A stretch of DNA of 64,000 nt from JACVRN01 sp035276685 (GTDB lineage: Bacteria; Acidobacteriota; Blastocatellia; Pyrinomonadales; Pyrinomonadaceae), in assembly GCA_035276685.1 (NCBI GenBank), contig DATELK010000190.1:6962-70961 (forward strand). Reading direction: 5' to 3'. The position numbers and the translations under genes were made by a program. Each line of letters begins with the position of its first letter. Position 1 is the first letter of the stretch. This document shows positions 52,157 through 61,005 of the stretch, one piece after another. A model generated the notes under the pieces. It searched no databases and was not told where the DNA came from. It worked only from the letters and a program-made list of their open reading frames with translations.

Positions 52157-54813
52157 GCCTGGGCTATGCTGAACTTTGCGAAGTTCATCTCGATGCTTGA
52201 AGCCGGAAGAGCGCCGCGCGCACGAAGCGCCTCCCTGATTGGCTCTATCCTGTCGTAGAAGACAACCAGTACGTCGCCCGCTCCGATGCTCTGTATCTCA
52301 CGCTCGGCCGCCTCAAGCTCATCAAGCACTACCTGACAGTCTCGCTCCGGCACTTCAGACTTAACGGCGCGCAGCAGCATCTGCGCGACCTCTCCCGGCA
52401 CACGGCCCCTCAGGTCATAATCTTCCTTGATGATGATGCGGTTGAAGCCGCGCGCCGCGATGCGTCCGGCCTCTTCTATAAGCTCGTCGCAGCGGTCGCC
52501 GGGAGCGCCTATGATGCCCGTCACGTTGAAGCCGCGCCACTGACCGGCCATGCGGCAGACGGACAGCAACGCCGCAGGGTTATGGCCGTAGTCCAGAAGC
52601 ACGTAGCCCGCTCCGACCCTGTAAAGGTTCGTCCTTCCGGCGTTGTGCTCTTCCGAGCGAAAGCTCTGAAGCGCGCCTGCCACCTGCTCAACTGTCAGGC
52701 CGTGCGCGCGTGACGCGGCGACCGTGGCCAGAGCATTCGACACGTTGAACTCCGCGAAGCCGCCCATAGTGGCGGGGATGTCCGCCGCCCTCAGTATCGC
52801 TTTTTCCGTCTCGCCGCGCGCCTCTATTATCCAGCCGTCGCGCACGAAGTAAGCCGTGCCGCCGAGCGAGACGTGACGCTTGATGAGCAGGTGGTTGTCG
52901 CGAAGCGAAAAGTAGATGACCTGCTTCGGCACTCGATTGACGCGCTCGACTTCCATCAGCCGCGCAAGGCGCTCGTCGTCCGCGTTCAGGATTAGAGTCC
53001 CGCCCTCCCTCACGCGTTCGGCCACCACAGACTTGATGTAGACCAAATCATCTACCGTCTCTATGCCGTCCTGGCCCAGATGGTCGGGCTGTATGTTCGT
53101 CATGATGGATATGTCCGACCAGTCGTAGCCAAGGCCGCGCCGTGTGATGCCGCCGCGCGCCGTCTCAAGCACGGCCACTTCGACAGAAGGGTCTGAGAGA
53201 ACCGTGCGCGCGGAGTGCGGCCCCGTCGTGTCGCCTTCGACAATGCGCTCGCCGCCTATGTAGATGCCGTCGGTCGTGGTCATGCCGACGACCGCGCCCG
53301 TCTCAGCAAGAGCGTGCCCAATCATGCGCGTGACAGTCGTCTTGCCGTTCGTGCCCGTGATGGAGATTAATGGGATGCGCGCAGGCGTCCCCTCGGGGTA
53401 GAGCAGACTTACGATTGCGCCGCCAACGTCGCGCGGCTTGCCCTCGCTCGGATAAAGGTGCATGCGAAGTCCTGGGCTCGCGTTTATCTCTATGACGCCG
53501 CCCGAATCTTCTGCTAAAGGCTCGGCTATGTCTTTAAGCACAAGGTCTATGCCGCAGACATCCATGCCTATGATGCGCGCCGCTCGCTCGCACATGCTCC
53601 TGACGCTCTCGTGAACGGTGTCGGTCACGTCGCGCGCCGTGCCGCCCGTGGAGAGATTTATGCCTTCGCGCAGGATGACCATCTCGCCCGCGTGCGGGAT
53701 GTGCGCGAGGCTCATGCCAGTCTTCTCAAGATGAGCTAGCAGTATCGAGTCAATCTCGATTCGGGTCAGAGGCTTTTCGTGTCCTTCGCCTCTGAGCGGG
53801 TCTTGATTGGCAAGCTCAATCAGCTCGGCTATGGTGTGTCGCCCGTCGCCGAAGACGTGAGCCGGGTGTCGCTCGCTCGCGGCCACCATACGGTCGCCCA
53901 CGACCAGCACGCGGTAGTTGCGCCCCACGTAAAGCTCTTCCACCAGCACATGATTTGAGAACGCCTGCGCTATGTGAAAGGCGTGCGCGACCTCTTCCGG
54001 CGTGGTGAGATTGAGCGAGACGCCCTGCCCCTGCCGCCCGTCCAGAGGCTTGACGACGACAGCGCCGCCTATTCTGTGCAGCGCGTCCACTGCGTCCGTC
54101 CACGTCTCGACCGTGATGGAGCGCGGCACGGAGATAGAAGCCTGCTCAAGCAGTATCTTTGTCAGCTCCTTGTCGCCCGCGACCTCCATGGCGATGGCTC
54201 GCGTCGCGTCCGAGACCGCCGCCTGAATGTGCTTTCGATTCTTTCCGTACCCAAGCTGAACGAGGCTTCCGTCGCCGATGCGGAACCACGGGATGCCGCG
54301 TCGCTCGGCCGCGTCCACTATGGCGCGCGTCGAAGGGCCAAGCTCCGTGCGGCCCGCTATGAGGCGCGCTTCCGCCATCTTCTCTTCGAGCGGGAAGGGG
54401 TCGCCCACGACAAGCGACTGGACAAGCTCTACGGCGACTTTTAAGAGAAAGCGCATGGCCTGCTCCGCGCTGTACTCGACGATGACGAAGTAGCGGCCCC
54501 TCTCTCCGGCGTAGCGAGCGCGCCCGAAGCTTACGGGTACGTCGGCAAGCCCGCTCAGCTCAAGCGCGACGTGCTCGACTATGTGAGCGAAATAGGTGCC
54601 TTCGTTGAGCCGCTCGACAAAGCCGCCCGCGCGCTCACGCGAGCAGCGGTGCTCGTAAAGACCGGGCAGCATCTTCAACAGGCGTTCAATGAAGCCCTCT
54701 ATCTCGAAGCTCTCTTTTTCCGTCAGCTCTTCCAGGAGGAGCGTCATGACAAGCACAGGCTTGTGCGTGTAGATGTTCGGCCCCGGCAGGGTTCTAATCT
54801 TGTCAACTCTCAT
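52153..54813 (-). CDS. cphA: cyanophycin synthetase
   Basis: 886 aa, normal for CphA1. It polymerises Asp and Arg into multi-L-arginyl-poly-L-aspartate using ATP. An N-terminal domain (about 1-160) is followed by an ATP-grasp domain (VVVKPLDGRQGQGVSLNL, VEELYVGRNYRVLVV, GIDLVLKDI with INASPGLRMH) and a Mur-ligase-like domain (SITGTNGKTTVTRMIG, TTDGIYIGGE, LDYGHNPAAL). The first domain adds Asp, the second Arg. Its start is 9 bp after the first cyanophycinase gene. Confidence 0.96.
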   Translation of the reverse strand: MRVDKIRTLPGPNIYTHKPVLVMTLLLEELTEKESFEIEGFIERLLKMLPGLYEHRCSRERAGGFVERLNEGTYFAHIVEHVALELSGLADVPVSFGRARYAGERGRYFVIVEYSAEQAMRFLLKVAVELVQSLVVGDPFPLEEKMAEARLIAGRTELGPSTRAIVDAAERRGIPWFRIGDGSLVQLGYGKNRKHIQAAVSDATRAIAMEVAGDKELTKILLEQASISVPRSITVETWTDAVDALHRIGGAVVVKPLDGRQGQGVSLNLTTPEEVAHAFHIAQAFSNHVLVEELYVGRNYRVLVVGDRMVAASERHPAHVFGDGRHTIAELIELANQDPLRGEGHEKPLTRIEIDSILLAHLEKTGMSLAHIPHAGEMVILREGINLSTGGTARDVTDTVHESVRSMCERAARIIGMDVCGIDLVLKDIAEPLAEDSGGVIEINASPGLRMHLYPSEGKPRDVGGAIVSLLYPEGTPARIPLISITGTNGKTTVTRMIGHALAETGAVVGMTTTDGIYIGGERIVEGDTTGPHSARTVLSDPSVEVAVLETARGGITRRGLGYDWSDISIMTNIQPDHLGQDGIETVDDLVYIKSVVAERVREGGTLILNADDERLARLMEVERVNRVPKQVIYFSLRDNHLLIKRHVSLGGTAYFVRDGWIIEARGETEKAILRAADIPATMGGFAEFNVSNALATVAASRAHGLTVEQVAGALQSFRSEEHNAGRTNLYRVGAGYVLLDYGHNPAALLSVCRMAGQWRGFNVTGIIGAPGDRCDELIEEAGRIAARGFNRIIIKEDYDLRGRVPGEVAQMLLRAVKSEVPERDCQVVLDELEAAEREIQSIGAGDVLVVFYDRIEPIREALRARGALPASSIEMNFAKFSIAQA

Positions 54814-54822
54814 ACAAAACCC

Positions 54823-55689
54823 CTATCCCTTAGCTCGTCCCTTCGGTTTGGATGTTTTCGACTGCCCGTTCCTCTTCACGCGCTTCTCTATAATCGGCGC
54901 TCGCTTCTCAAGGTCGAAGCGGTGGCCTTCGGGCAGCACGTGAATCTTCACGTCATAGAGAGCGAGGCTTTCGTCCTCGCCTATGTCCGGCAGGTTGGTG
55001 AACGTGATTGCGCCTGCGTCAACTACAGTCACGGCCCCTTCGCCAACGACCCTGAACTCGCGGCCCTCTACGACCATCGCCGTGTTCTCGTCTATGCCGA
55101 AGCCAAGGTCTTGCGGGTAGTGAGCCACGGCCGTCAGCAGTCGTCCCATGCGTCCGCGCTGCGAGAAATGCGTATCAATCATGGCACCGACCAGAAAGTC
55201 CATGCCGGGGCCAATCTCCATGCCGCCGAAGCGAGGGTTGTTGTCGGAAGCGCCGCTGATGAACATGGAGTTGGACATCATGGCCGCGCCCGCGCTCGTC
55301 CCGGCAATCACAGTTCCCTTGCGGAACCTTTCGTGCAGCAGGTCGTGCATCTTTGTGCCGCCTAAGAGCGCTGTTATCTTTAGCTGGTCGCCGCCCGTGA
55401 AGAAGATGCCTGTCGCTTTTTCAAGAGCGGCGAGCGCCTTCTCATCCTGCGTATCAAGCCTTTGAGAAACGTCGAAAGCCTCTATGTGGTCAACGCCGAG
55501 CGACTTGAAGGCGGCCCTGTACTCGGTCATGGCCTCCTTGTAGAGGTCTGTCGCAACCGTCATCACGACGATGCGCGCACGCGCTCCGCCCGCGAGCGTG
55601 ATGAACTCCTTAAGAACGCCGCATTCGCCTTCGCGCTCTTCCGCGCCGCCTATGATGACCAGCTTTCCCTTAGCCTCTGTGACAGCCAT
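54823..55689 (-). CDS. cphB: cyanophycinase (S51 family)
   Basis: 288 aa. It cleaves cyanophycin to beta-Asp-Arg dipeptides. Motifs: LVIIGGAEEREGE, FFTGGDQLKI, the nucleophile serine in AGTSAGAAMMSNSM, and FGIDENTAMVVEG. A basic C-terminus (KTSKPKGRAKG) is unusual. ATG 55689 is preferred to the upstream start at 55749. It is directly upstream of cphA in one operon. Confidence 0.94.
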   Translation of the reverse strand: MAVTEAKGKLVIIGGAEEREGECGVLKEFITLAGGARARIVVMTVATDLYKEAMTEYRAAFKSLGVDHIEAFDVSQRLDTQDEKALAALEKATGIFFTGGDQLKITALLGGTKMHDLLHERFRKGTVIAGTSAGAAMMSNSMFISGASDNNPRFGGMEIGPGMDFLVGAMIDTHFSQRGRMGRLLTAVAHYPQDLGFGIDENTAMVVEGREFRVVGEGAVTVVDAGAITFTNLPDIGEDESLALYDVKIHVLPEGHRFDLEKRAPIIEKRVKRNGQSKTSKPKGRAKG

Positions 55690-55930
55690 AGCATTCCGAA
55701 AGAAATCAGCTTTATGAAGGAGAGTCTCTGTTTTTGTCGCTCCGAACAAAAAACGAGGCCACGGCCTCTGTTTAGCAGGGGGACGCCTGAGCTCTGAGCT
55801 TAAGGGGGAAGTCGAACGGAACTTATACGACGCGCAAAGGGCTTAGTCTGTACGTAACTGTACGTAAACGCGGGCTCCGGAGATTGTGACTAATTTGTGA
55901 GGAGAGATGCCTGAGGATGGGCCCGACTCG

Positions 55931-56782
55931 TCAGGGTGTTTTCGCTTCTAGAACGCCCTCGTTCTCGGCCACTTCCGCTTCTATGAGCGGCACGCGGTTT
56001 CTCAGGTCAAAGCGGTAGCCGCGCGCCAGTATGTGAATCTTGACGCCGCAGAGCGTCAGTATGTCGTGCTCGTGCAGGCTATGAAGATTTGTAAAGGATA
56101 GCTCGCCCGCGTCCACGACCGTGACCGTGTTCTCGCCTATGACTTCAAGGATTCCGTCCTGAACTACGGCAGCAGTGTTTTCATCAACGCCGAGCCCTAT
56201 GTCGTGCGGGTGCTGGGCGACGGCCGAGAGCAGGCGGCGAAGACGGCCGCGCTGCTCGAAGTGCTGGTCAATCAGCACGCCCGAGATGAAGTCCATGCCG
56301 CTTGATAGCTCTACAATGCCTACGCGAAAGAAGTTCTCCGTGAGGCCGCCTATAATCATGACGCTGGACATCATGGCCGCGCCCGCGCTAGTGCCCGCCA
56401 GCACCATCCCCTCTTCGTGCCGCCTGTGCAGCACCGTGTCCAGCTTCGTTCCGCCCAGCAGGCTCGTGATGCGAACCTGATTGCCGCCTGTGAAGAAGAC
56501 GCCCGTGGCTCGTTCAATGGCTTCCACGGCGTAAGAGTTATTGGCGTGGCCGCGATGCGAGAGGCCAAGCTTTCTGACGCTCTCCACGCCGAGCCGTGTG
56601 AAGGCTTCCACGTAGACCGAAGCCACTTCCGCAGGGAACTCCGAAGCCACGGCAATGACGAAGATGCGCGCACGCGGCCCTCCGGCAAGCTCTACGAAGC
56701 GCCTGAGAATCTCCATCTCGCCGGTTTTGTCTTCCGCGCCGCCTATGATTACGAGCGGCCCTGCGTTCTGCTTCAATACCAT
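55931..56782 (-). CDS. second cyanophycinase (S51 family)
   Basis: 283 aa. LVIIGGAEDKTGEMEIL, FFTGGNQVRITSLLGGTKLD, LAGTSAGAAMMSSVM and LGVDENTAAVV match the other copy, to which it is clearly paralogous but diverged. All the core residues remain, so it is likely active. It lies 241 bp upstream of the first copy on the same strand and probably has its own promoter in part. Confidence 0.92.
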   Translation of the reverse strand: MVLKQNAGPLVIIGGAEDKTGEMEILRRFVELAGGPRARIFVIAVASEFPAEVASVYVEAFTRLGVESVRKLGLSHRGHANNSYAVEAIERATGVFFTGGNQVRITSLLGGTKLDTVLHRRHEEGMVLAGTSAGAAMMSSVMIIGGLTENFFRVGIVELSSGMDFISGVLIDQHFEQRGRLRRLLSAVAQHPHDIGLGVDENTAAVVQDGILEVIGENTVTVVDAGELSFTNLHSLHEHDILTLCGVKIHILARGYRFDLRNRVPLIEAEVAENEGVLEAKTP

Positions 56783-56918
56783 AGTTTGCCTGAAGAGCTC
56801 GGGGGCTCAAGCTTAATAGACTACGGCCCCGTCTTCAACCGTAAAAGAGATAGCCGGGCTGTTATCAGAACAGTCCCGGCCACCTTCAGCTTTAAACTCT
56901 CTAAGCTCTGGGGAATTC

Positions 56919-57491
56919 TTAGTAGAGCTCTTCTCTCTCTATCTCGCGGTCAGTGCGCAGGTTGTTCTTCACCGAGAACGCGCCGGGCACTCCGTTCGCA
57001 ACTATGTTCGCCATATTCCTGTCGCCCTCGTTCGCCACCACGCCTTCGAGCGTCACGTGCCCGCGATTCACTATGATGCGAAGCGAGGGATTCGCGCCCA
57101 TAAGGTAGCGGTAGAGGCCGCCCGTGCGCGCCAGAGCGCGATAGGTGCTGATGCGAACCGAATCGTCAAAGCTTGAGAGCGGCAGAACCTCTATCTGGTT
57201 CACGACGCGCTCTACGCCCTGAATCCGAGCCACGCGGCGCTCGGCATCCTTGCGAGTGGAGGGTCGCACCACCTGCCCGTAAAGCGTGACTGTGTCGCCT
57301 TCTATCTTGTAGGCAAGATTGTCAAAGACGCCGAAGTAAGGGAGCGTCACAAGCTCCTTACGCACCTTTTTGGAAATCTGCTGGTAGCTCTGTTCACTCT
57401 TATCGACGGTCTTCGGCGCAGCCACCACAGCCGAAGTCGCAATCAAAACCGTCGCCACCAGGGCGAGCATCTTCTTCATCATCGTTCTCAT
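56919..57491 (-). CDS. exported two-BON-domain protein
   Basis: 190 aa. A signal peptide (MLALVATVLIATSAVVAA) is followed by two BON-like modules, about residues 40-105 (LAYKIEGDTVTLYGQVVRPS) and 125-185 (LRIIVNRGHVTLEGVVANEG). BON proteins of the OsmY kind bind membrane or periplasmic components. ATG 57491 or the ATGs at 57482/57479 are all possible starts. It lies 28 bp after the MarR gene, so it may be controlled by it. Confidence 0.87.
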   Translation of the reverse strand: MRTMMKKMLALVATVLIATSAVVAAPKTVDKSEQSYQQISKKVRKELVTLPYFGVFDNLAYKIEGDTVTLYGQVVRPSTRKDAERRVARIQGVERVVNQIEVLPLSSFDDSVRISTYRALARTGGLYRYLMGANPSLRIIVNRGHVTLEGVVANEGDRNMANIVANGVPGAFSVKNNLRTDREIEREELY

Positions 57492-57519
57492 TTCCTTTTT
57501 CCCCTTGTACATTTCCCTG

Positions 57520-57987
57520 TTACTGGCCCTGCTGAGCTTTCACTTCGAAGCTCTTGAGGGCAGTTATAACCTTTTGCAAAGACGAGACGACCTCGGCCTG
57601 CTCGGCCTCGCTCAGCGAAGCGAGAGCCGCGCCGAACGTGGCGTTGCGCCGCTCGCGAAACTTGTCTATGAGGCTCTGCCCATCCACGGAGAGCGCCACC
57701 AGAACCGCGCGCCTGTCGTCTGCCGAAGATTTGCGCTCAATCAAGCCCTTTCGCAGCAGCCTATCCGTCAACTGGGTCGTGGCGGGCGCGCTAATCTTCA
57801 GGCACTGCGCCAGTTTCCCCGTAGGGACAGTCCCTTCGCGGTGAAGAATCCGCAAAACCTGAACCTGCGGGAGCGTTAAATCCAACTCCGACAGGTGTTT
57901 CTGCAACTGATCGACCATCAGCCGCGACATCGCTTCACCAAAACCGTCCAAAACGTCCGCTAGCTTAACTGGCGTGTCCTCGGCCAT
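57520..57987 (-). CDS. MarR family transcriptional regulator
   Basis: 155 aa. The winged helix shows LTLPQVQVLRILHREGTVPT, ISAPATTQLTDRLLRKGLIE and RKSSADDRRAVLVALS, where the DxR wing motif is conserved. Ligand not predictable. It precedes the BON gene on the minus strand and is divergent from the ECF sigma gene. A dyad upstream is its probable operator. Confidence 0.92.
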   Translation of the reverse strand: MAEDTPVKLADVLDGFGEAMSRLMVDQLQKHLSELDLTLPQVQVLRILHREGTVPTGKLAQCLKISAPATTQLTDRLLRKGLIERKSSADDRRAVLVALSVDGQSLIDKFRERRNATFGAALASLSEAEQAEVVSSLQKVITALKSFEVKAQQGQ

Positions 57988-58021
57988 TTAAGAGCCTCCA
58001 GTAGTTAACTCACTTGAATAT

Positions 58022-58035
58022 TTAAGATGCCTTAA
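58022..58035. promoter_or_regulatory. probable MarR operator
   Basis: TTAAG (58022-58026), four bases, then CTTAA (58031-58035) form a perfect dyad 35 bp upstream of the MarR start, with another CTTAAG at about 58052. MarR regulators often bind such palindromes near their own promoter. Confidence 0.45.
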
Positions 58036-58108
58036 GTATAATAGCGGTTGTCTTAAGTAGACCAGCAGAGGTTCCGGGGCGAGGATTTTGGCCGCTGTTG
58101 AAAACCGT

Positions 58109-58132
58109 AACCCGGGCTAAGCGGCAAGCGTC
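58109..58132 (+). promoter_or_regulatory. possible ECF-type autoregulated promoter
   Basis: AAC (58109-58111), 17 bases and CGTC (58129-58132) resemble the AAC/CGTC pattern of ECF promoters, located 30 bp upstream of the sigma factor start. By-eye match. Confidence 0.3.
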
Positions 58133-58161
58133 CTTATATACAGGTATTTATTGGCAGTTAG

Positions 58162-58818
58162 ATGCAGATTATGACAACAGACGTTTATCCCATCTGGCAG
58201 ACGATAGAAGACGAAAGCGGCGAGCGCGGACTGGCCGGGGCGACCGACCACGAACTGACGCAGGCGGCCTCTACGGGCGACATGGCGGCTTTCGAAGAGA
58301 TTTACAGGCGGCATCATCGCAGAGTTTACAGCCTCTGCCTGCGCATGACGCAGAACCAGTCGGAAGCGGAAGACTTAGCGCAGGATGTCTTCGTGCAGTT
58401 GTTCCGAAAGGTCGGGAGCTTTCGCGGCGAATCGGCCTTCACGACTTGGCTGCACCGCATGACGGTCAATCAGGTACTGATGCACTTTCGCAAGAAGAAG
58501 GTGCGGGACGAAAGAAGCTCTGAGGACGAGGAGACGCCGGATAGAATCGAGCCCGGCACGGAGAACCCCGGCGCTATGCCCGTGGTTGACCGCATAGCTC
58601 TGGACAACGCGATTGCACAGCTTCCGCCCGGTTATCGCACGACCTTCGTGCTTCACGACATAGAGGGTTACGAGCATGAAGAGGTGGCTCGCATAATGGG
58701 CTGCTCCGTGGGCACCTCTAAATCTCAGCTTCACAAGGCACGCATGAAGCTGCGCACGCTCTTGAAGCGACAGAACGCGCCGAAGCTCTTCCGCAGGTTT
58801 ACGGAAGCGTTCGAGTAA
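58162..58818 (+). CDS. ECF RNA polymerase sigma factor
   Basis: 218 aa. Region 2 shows FEEIYRRHHRRVYSLCLRMT, AEDLAQDVFVQLFRKVGSF and TTWLHRMTVNQVLMHFRKK; region 4 shows LPPGYRTTFVLHDIEGYEHE and EVARIMGCSVGTSKSQLHKA. No anti-sigma gene follows, so regulation must be by other means. It is followed by a terminator. Confidence 0.93.
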   Translation: MQIMTTDVYPIWQTIEDESGERGLAGATDHELTQAASTGDMAAFEEIYRRHHRRVYSLCLRMTQNQSEAEDLAQDVFVQLFRKVGSFRGESAFTTWLHRMTVNQVLMHFRKKKVRDERSSEDEETPDRIEPGTENPGAMPVVDRIALDNAIAQLPPGYRTTFVLHDIEGYEHEEVARIMGCSVGTSKSQLHKARMKLRTLLKRQNAPKLFRRFTEAFE

Positions 58819-58841
58819 AAAGCTAAACCAGGTCTATAACG

Positions 58842-58886
58842 CGAAGCAGCACGAAGAAGAGAGTTCTTATTCGTGCTGCTTCGTCT
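58842..58886 (+). terminator. terminator of the ECF sigma gene
   Basis: A 14-bp stem CGAAGCAGCACGAA (58842-58855) with 58870-58883, a 14-nt loop, then TCTGTTT. Confidence 0.7.
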
Positions 58887-58907
58887 GTTTAGTGGTGTCT
58901 GTCTTTC

Positions 58908-59894
58908 TTAAGCCGCCGTGGTCTCGCCTCCCAGAAGCGTCAGCACCTCGCCCGTGATGTAGCTTGAATCAGCCTCCGAAGCGAAGAAGACGTAGGCCGG
59001 TGCCACCTCTTCCGGTTGAGCCGGTCGCTTCATGGGCTTGTCCGCGCCGAACTCGGGTATCTTCTCGGCTGGCTTGTCCGAAGGATTGAGCGGCGTCCAG
59101 ACCGGGCCGGGCGCGACGCAGTTGACGCGAATCTTTCGCTCGACAAGATTCTGCGCCAGCGATTTTGTGAAGGCGTGTATGGCCCCCTTGGTCGCGGAAT
59201 AATCCAGCAGCTCTTTGCTCCCCTCAAGTCCCGTGATGGAGCCCGTGTTGATGATGACAGCGCCTTCCGTTAAATGCTGTAGAGCCGCCTTCGCCATGAA
59301 GAAGTAGCCGTAGATGTTGGTCTTGAAGGTCATGTCCAGCTGCTCTTCCGTGATGTCTTCGAGCGACAGCTGGTGCTGCTGAAAGGCGGCGTTGTTGACA
59401 AGTATGTCCAGGCGGCCAAGCTCGCGCACGGTTCTGTCCACGGCCTGTCGACAGAACTCCGCGTCGCGCACGTCGCCCGGTATCAGCAGCGCGCGGCGGC
59501 CTTCGCGCTCCACGGCGCTCTGAGTCTCTTCAGCGTCCTCGTGCTCTTCAGGCAGGTAGACTATGGCGACGTCCGCGCCTTCGCGCGCGTAGAGGACTGC
59601 CACGGCGCGGCCTATGCCGGAATCGCCGCCGGTTATGAGCGCCACCTTCTCCTTTAACTTTCCTGAGCCCGCGTAGAGAGGCGCTTCGTACTGCGGCCTG
59701 GGCGAAAGCTCCGCCTCTATGCCCGGCTTTGGTTGATGCTGCGCGGGCATGGGCGACTTGGGCTGTTGTTGAAGCTCGCCCGCCCTGCTTCTGCCGCGCG
59801 CGGCCTTTTTCGAGCCGCCGCTTTTACCTGCACCTTTACCGCTCTTCTTCCCGCCTGCCTTCTTCGCGCTCTTCTTTCCTTTGCTGGTCGCCAT
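58908..59894 (-). CDS. SDR oxidoreductase with lysine-rich N-terminal tail
   Basis: 328 aa. From about residue 80, a classical SDR: ALITGGDSGIGRAVAV, NNAA, NTGSITGLEG, and YSATKGAIHAFTKS with the catalytic Tyr and Lys. It resembles the general-stress SDRs (YdaD/YhxC-like). The first 35 residues are almost only Lys, Gly, Ala and Ser (GKKSAKKAGGKKSGKGAGK), like a histone H1 tail, and precede a Pro/Gln-rich linker. The tail could bind nucleic acid or polyanions. A small stress-like gene lies upstream on the same strand. Confidence 0.9.
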   Translation of the reverse strand: MATSKGKKSAKKAGGKKSGKGAGKSGGSKKAARGRSRAGELQQQPKSPMPAQHQPKPGIEAELSPRPQYEAPLYAGSGKLKEKVALITGGDSGIGRAVAVLYAREGADVAIVYLPEEHEDAEETQSAVEREGRRALLIPGDVRDAEFCRQAVDRTVRELGRLDILVNNAAFQQHQLSLEDITEEQLDMTFKTNIYGYFFMAKAALQHLTEGAVIINTGSITGLEGSKELLDYSATKGAIHAFTKSLAQNLVERKIRVNCVAPGPVWTPLNPSDKPAEKIPEFGADKPMKRPAQPEEVAPAYVFFASEADSSYITGEVLTLLGGETTAA

Positions 59895-59940
59895 CTATTC
59901 GTATACCCGTTCTGTTCTGGATTAAATGATGAAAGAAGCG

Positions 59941-60141
59941 CTAAGACTTCTTTCGCTTCTGGTCGCCCTTGTCGCCCTGGCCCGACTTGACCGTAGTCTT
60001 GGCGTGCCTCTTTATGTCCTGAGAAAGCGAGCGGCCCACGTCGTCACTCTCTTCAAACTGCCCCTTCTCGTTGCGCCTGACGTAGCGCTTGTCCGTGCCT
60101 GTATCAATCAGCTCACGCTTTGCTGCTCCACCTTTAGCCAT
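59941..60141 (-). CDS. small basic conserved hypothetical protein
   Basis: 66 aa: REL IDTGTDKRYVRRNEKGQF then DDVGRSLSQDIKRHAKTTVK. AGGAGGAGA sits before the ATG. I recall this pattern as a recurrent small bacterial protein without known function. It lies 46 bp upstream of the stress SDR, so it may share its regulation. Confidence 0.78.
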   Translation of the reverse strand: MAKGGAAKRELIDTGTDKRYVRRNEKGQFEESDDVGRSLSQDIKRHAKTTVKSGQGDKGDQKRKKS

Positions 60142-60307
60142 CTCGAAACATCTCCTCCCTGTTTACAATACGACTCATCATCGAATGAAGGGGAATAACA
60201 GCAGGGTTAACCGGGGTCTTGTCAAAGTAGCACCCGCACACGCGCCTTACAGTACGTTTACGTACAAACAAAGATTGTGCCGCAGCCCCGGTTAGAGCGA
60301 GCCGTGG

Positions 60308-60877
60308 CTACAGCTTTTTGGCTTCGCGCTTCAGGCGAGCGAAGTCCTCTTTGACTTTCTGGCCCAGGTCTTCGCGGTAGAACCTTACGGCAGGATGATA
60401 GCCGACCAGGTACTTTCGTCCCTCGTGCTCTATCAAGCGCCCGCGAGCCTCGTTGATGCTCTTGACGCCTAGCACCCTTTTCGCGGCCACCGCGCCCAGA
60501 AGCATAACCAGCTTGGGGTTAATCAGCTCTATCTGCTCGAAGAGATAGTTGGAGGTGCAGGTGTCCACCTCAAGCTTCTTCGGCGTGCGGTTCTTGGGCG
60601 GGCGGCACTTGACCGTGTTGGTGATGAAGAAGTCCGAGCGGTTGAGGCCCGTGCCTTCCAGAACGTGGTCTAAGTACCTGCCCGCGGAGCCCACGAAGGG
60701 ATGGCCCGACTCGTCCTCTTCCTTGCCGGGCGCTTCTCCTATAATCATCACCTTGGCGGAGAATTTACCGTCGCCGGGGACGGCCAGCGTGCGCGATTGC
60801 CACAGGGGGCAAAGGGTGCAGACGCGTATCTGCGCGGCCAGCTCTTCGAGCCTCGCCTTGCGTTTTGATTTAGCCAT
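60308..60877 (-). CDS. uracil-DNA glycosylase, family 4 (4Fe-4S)
   Basis: 189 aa. C20 and C23 (CTLC) with two later cysteines (KCRPP and DTC) bind the cluster. The active-site motif is IGEAPGKEEDESGHPFVG, and the HPAVRFY motif is near the C-terminus. It removes uracil from DNA in base-excision repair. It stands close to a divergent DNA ligase gene, another repair function. Confidence 0.94.
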   Translation of the reverse strand: MAKSKRKARLEELAAQIRVCTLCPLWQSRTLAVPGDGKFSAKVMIIGEAPGKEEDESGHPFVGSAGRYLDHVLEGTGLNRSDFFITNTVKCRPPKNRTPKKLEVDTCTSNYLFEQIELINPKLVMLLGAVAAKRVLGVKSINEARGRLIEHEGRKYLVGYHPAVRFYREDLGQKVKEDFARLKREAKKL

Positions 60878-61005
60878 GCTCTTCTCTCTTCCCGCCCACA
60901 GGGTTCTCTATTAAACGAACAGCAATTTGCCTACTCGGTAAAATTCCTGCTAGCTTAGCTCTGGGTAAAGCTCAATTCAAAACTTCTGTCAGGCCGCTAA
61001 GTCCT

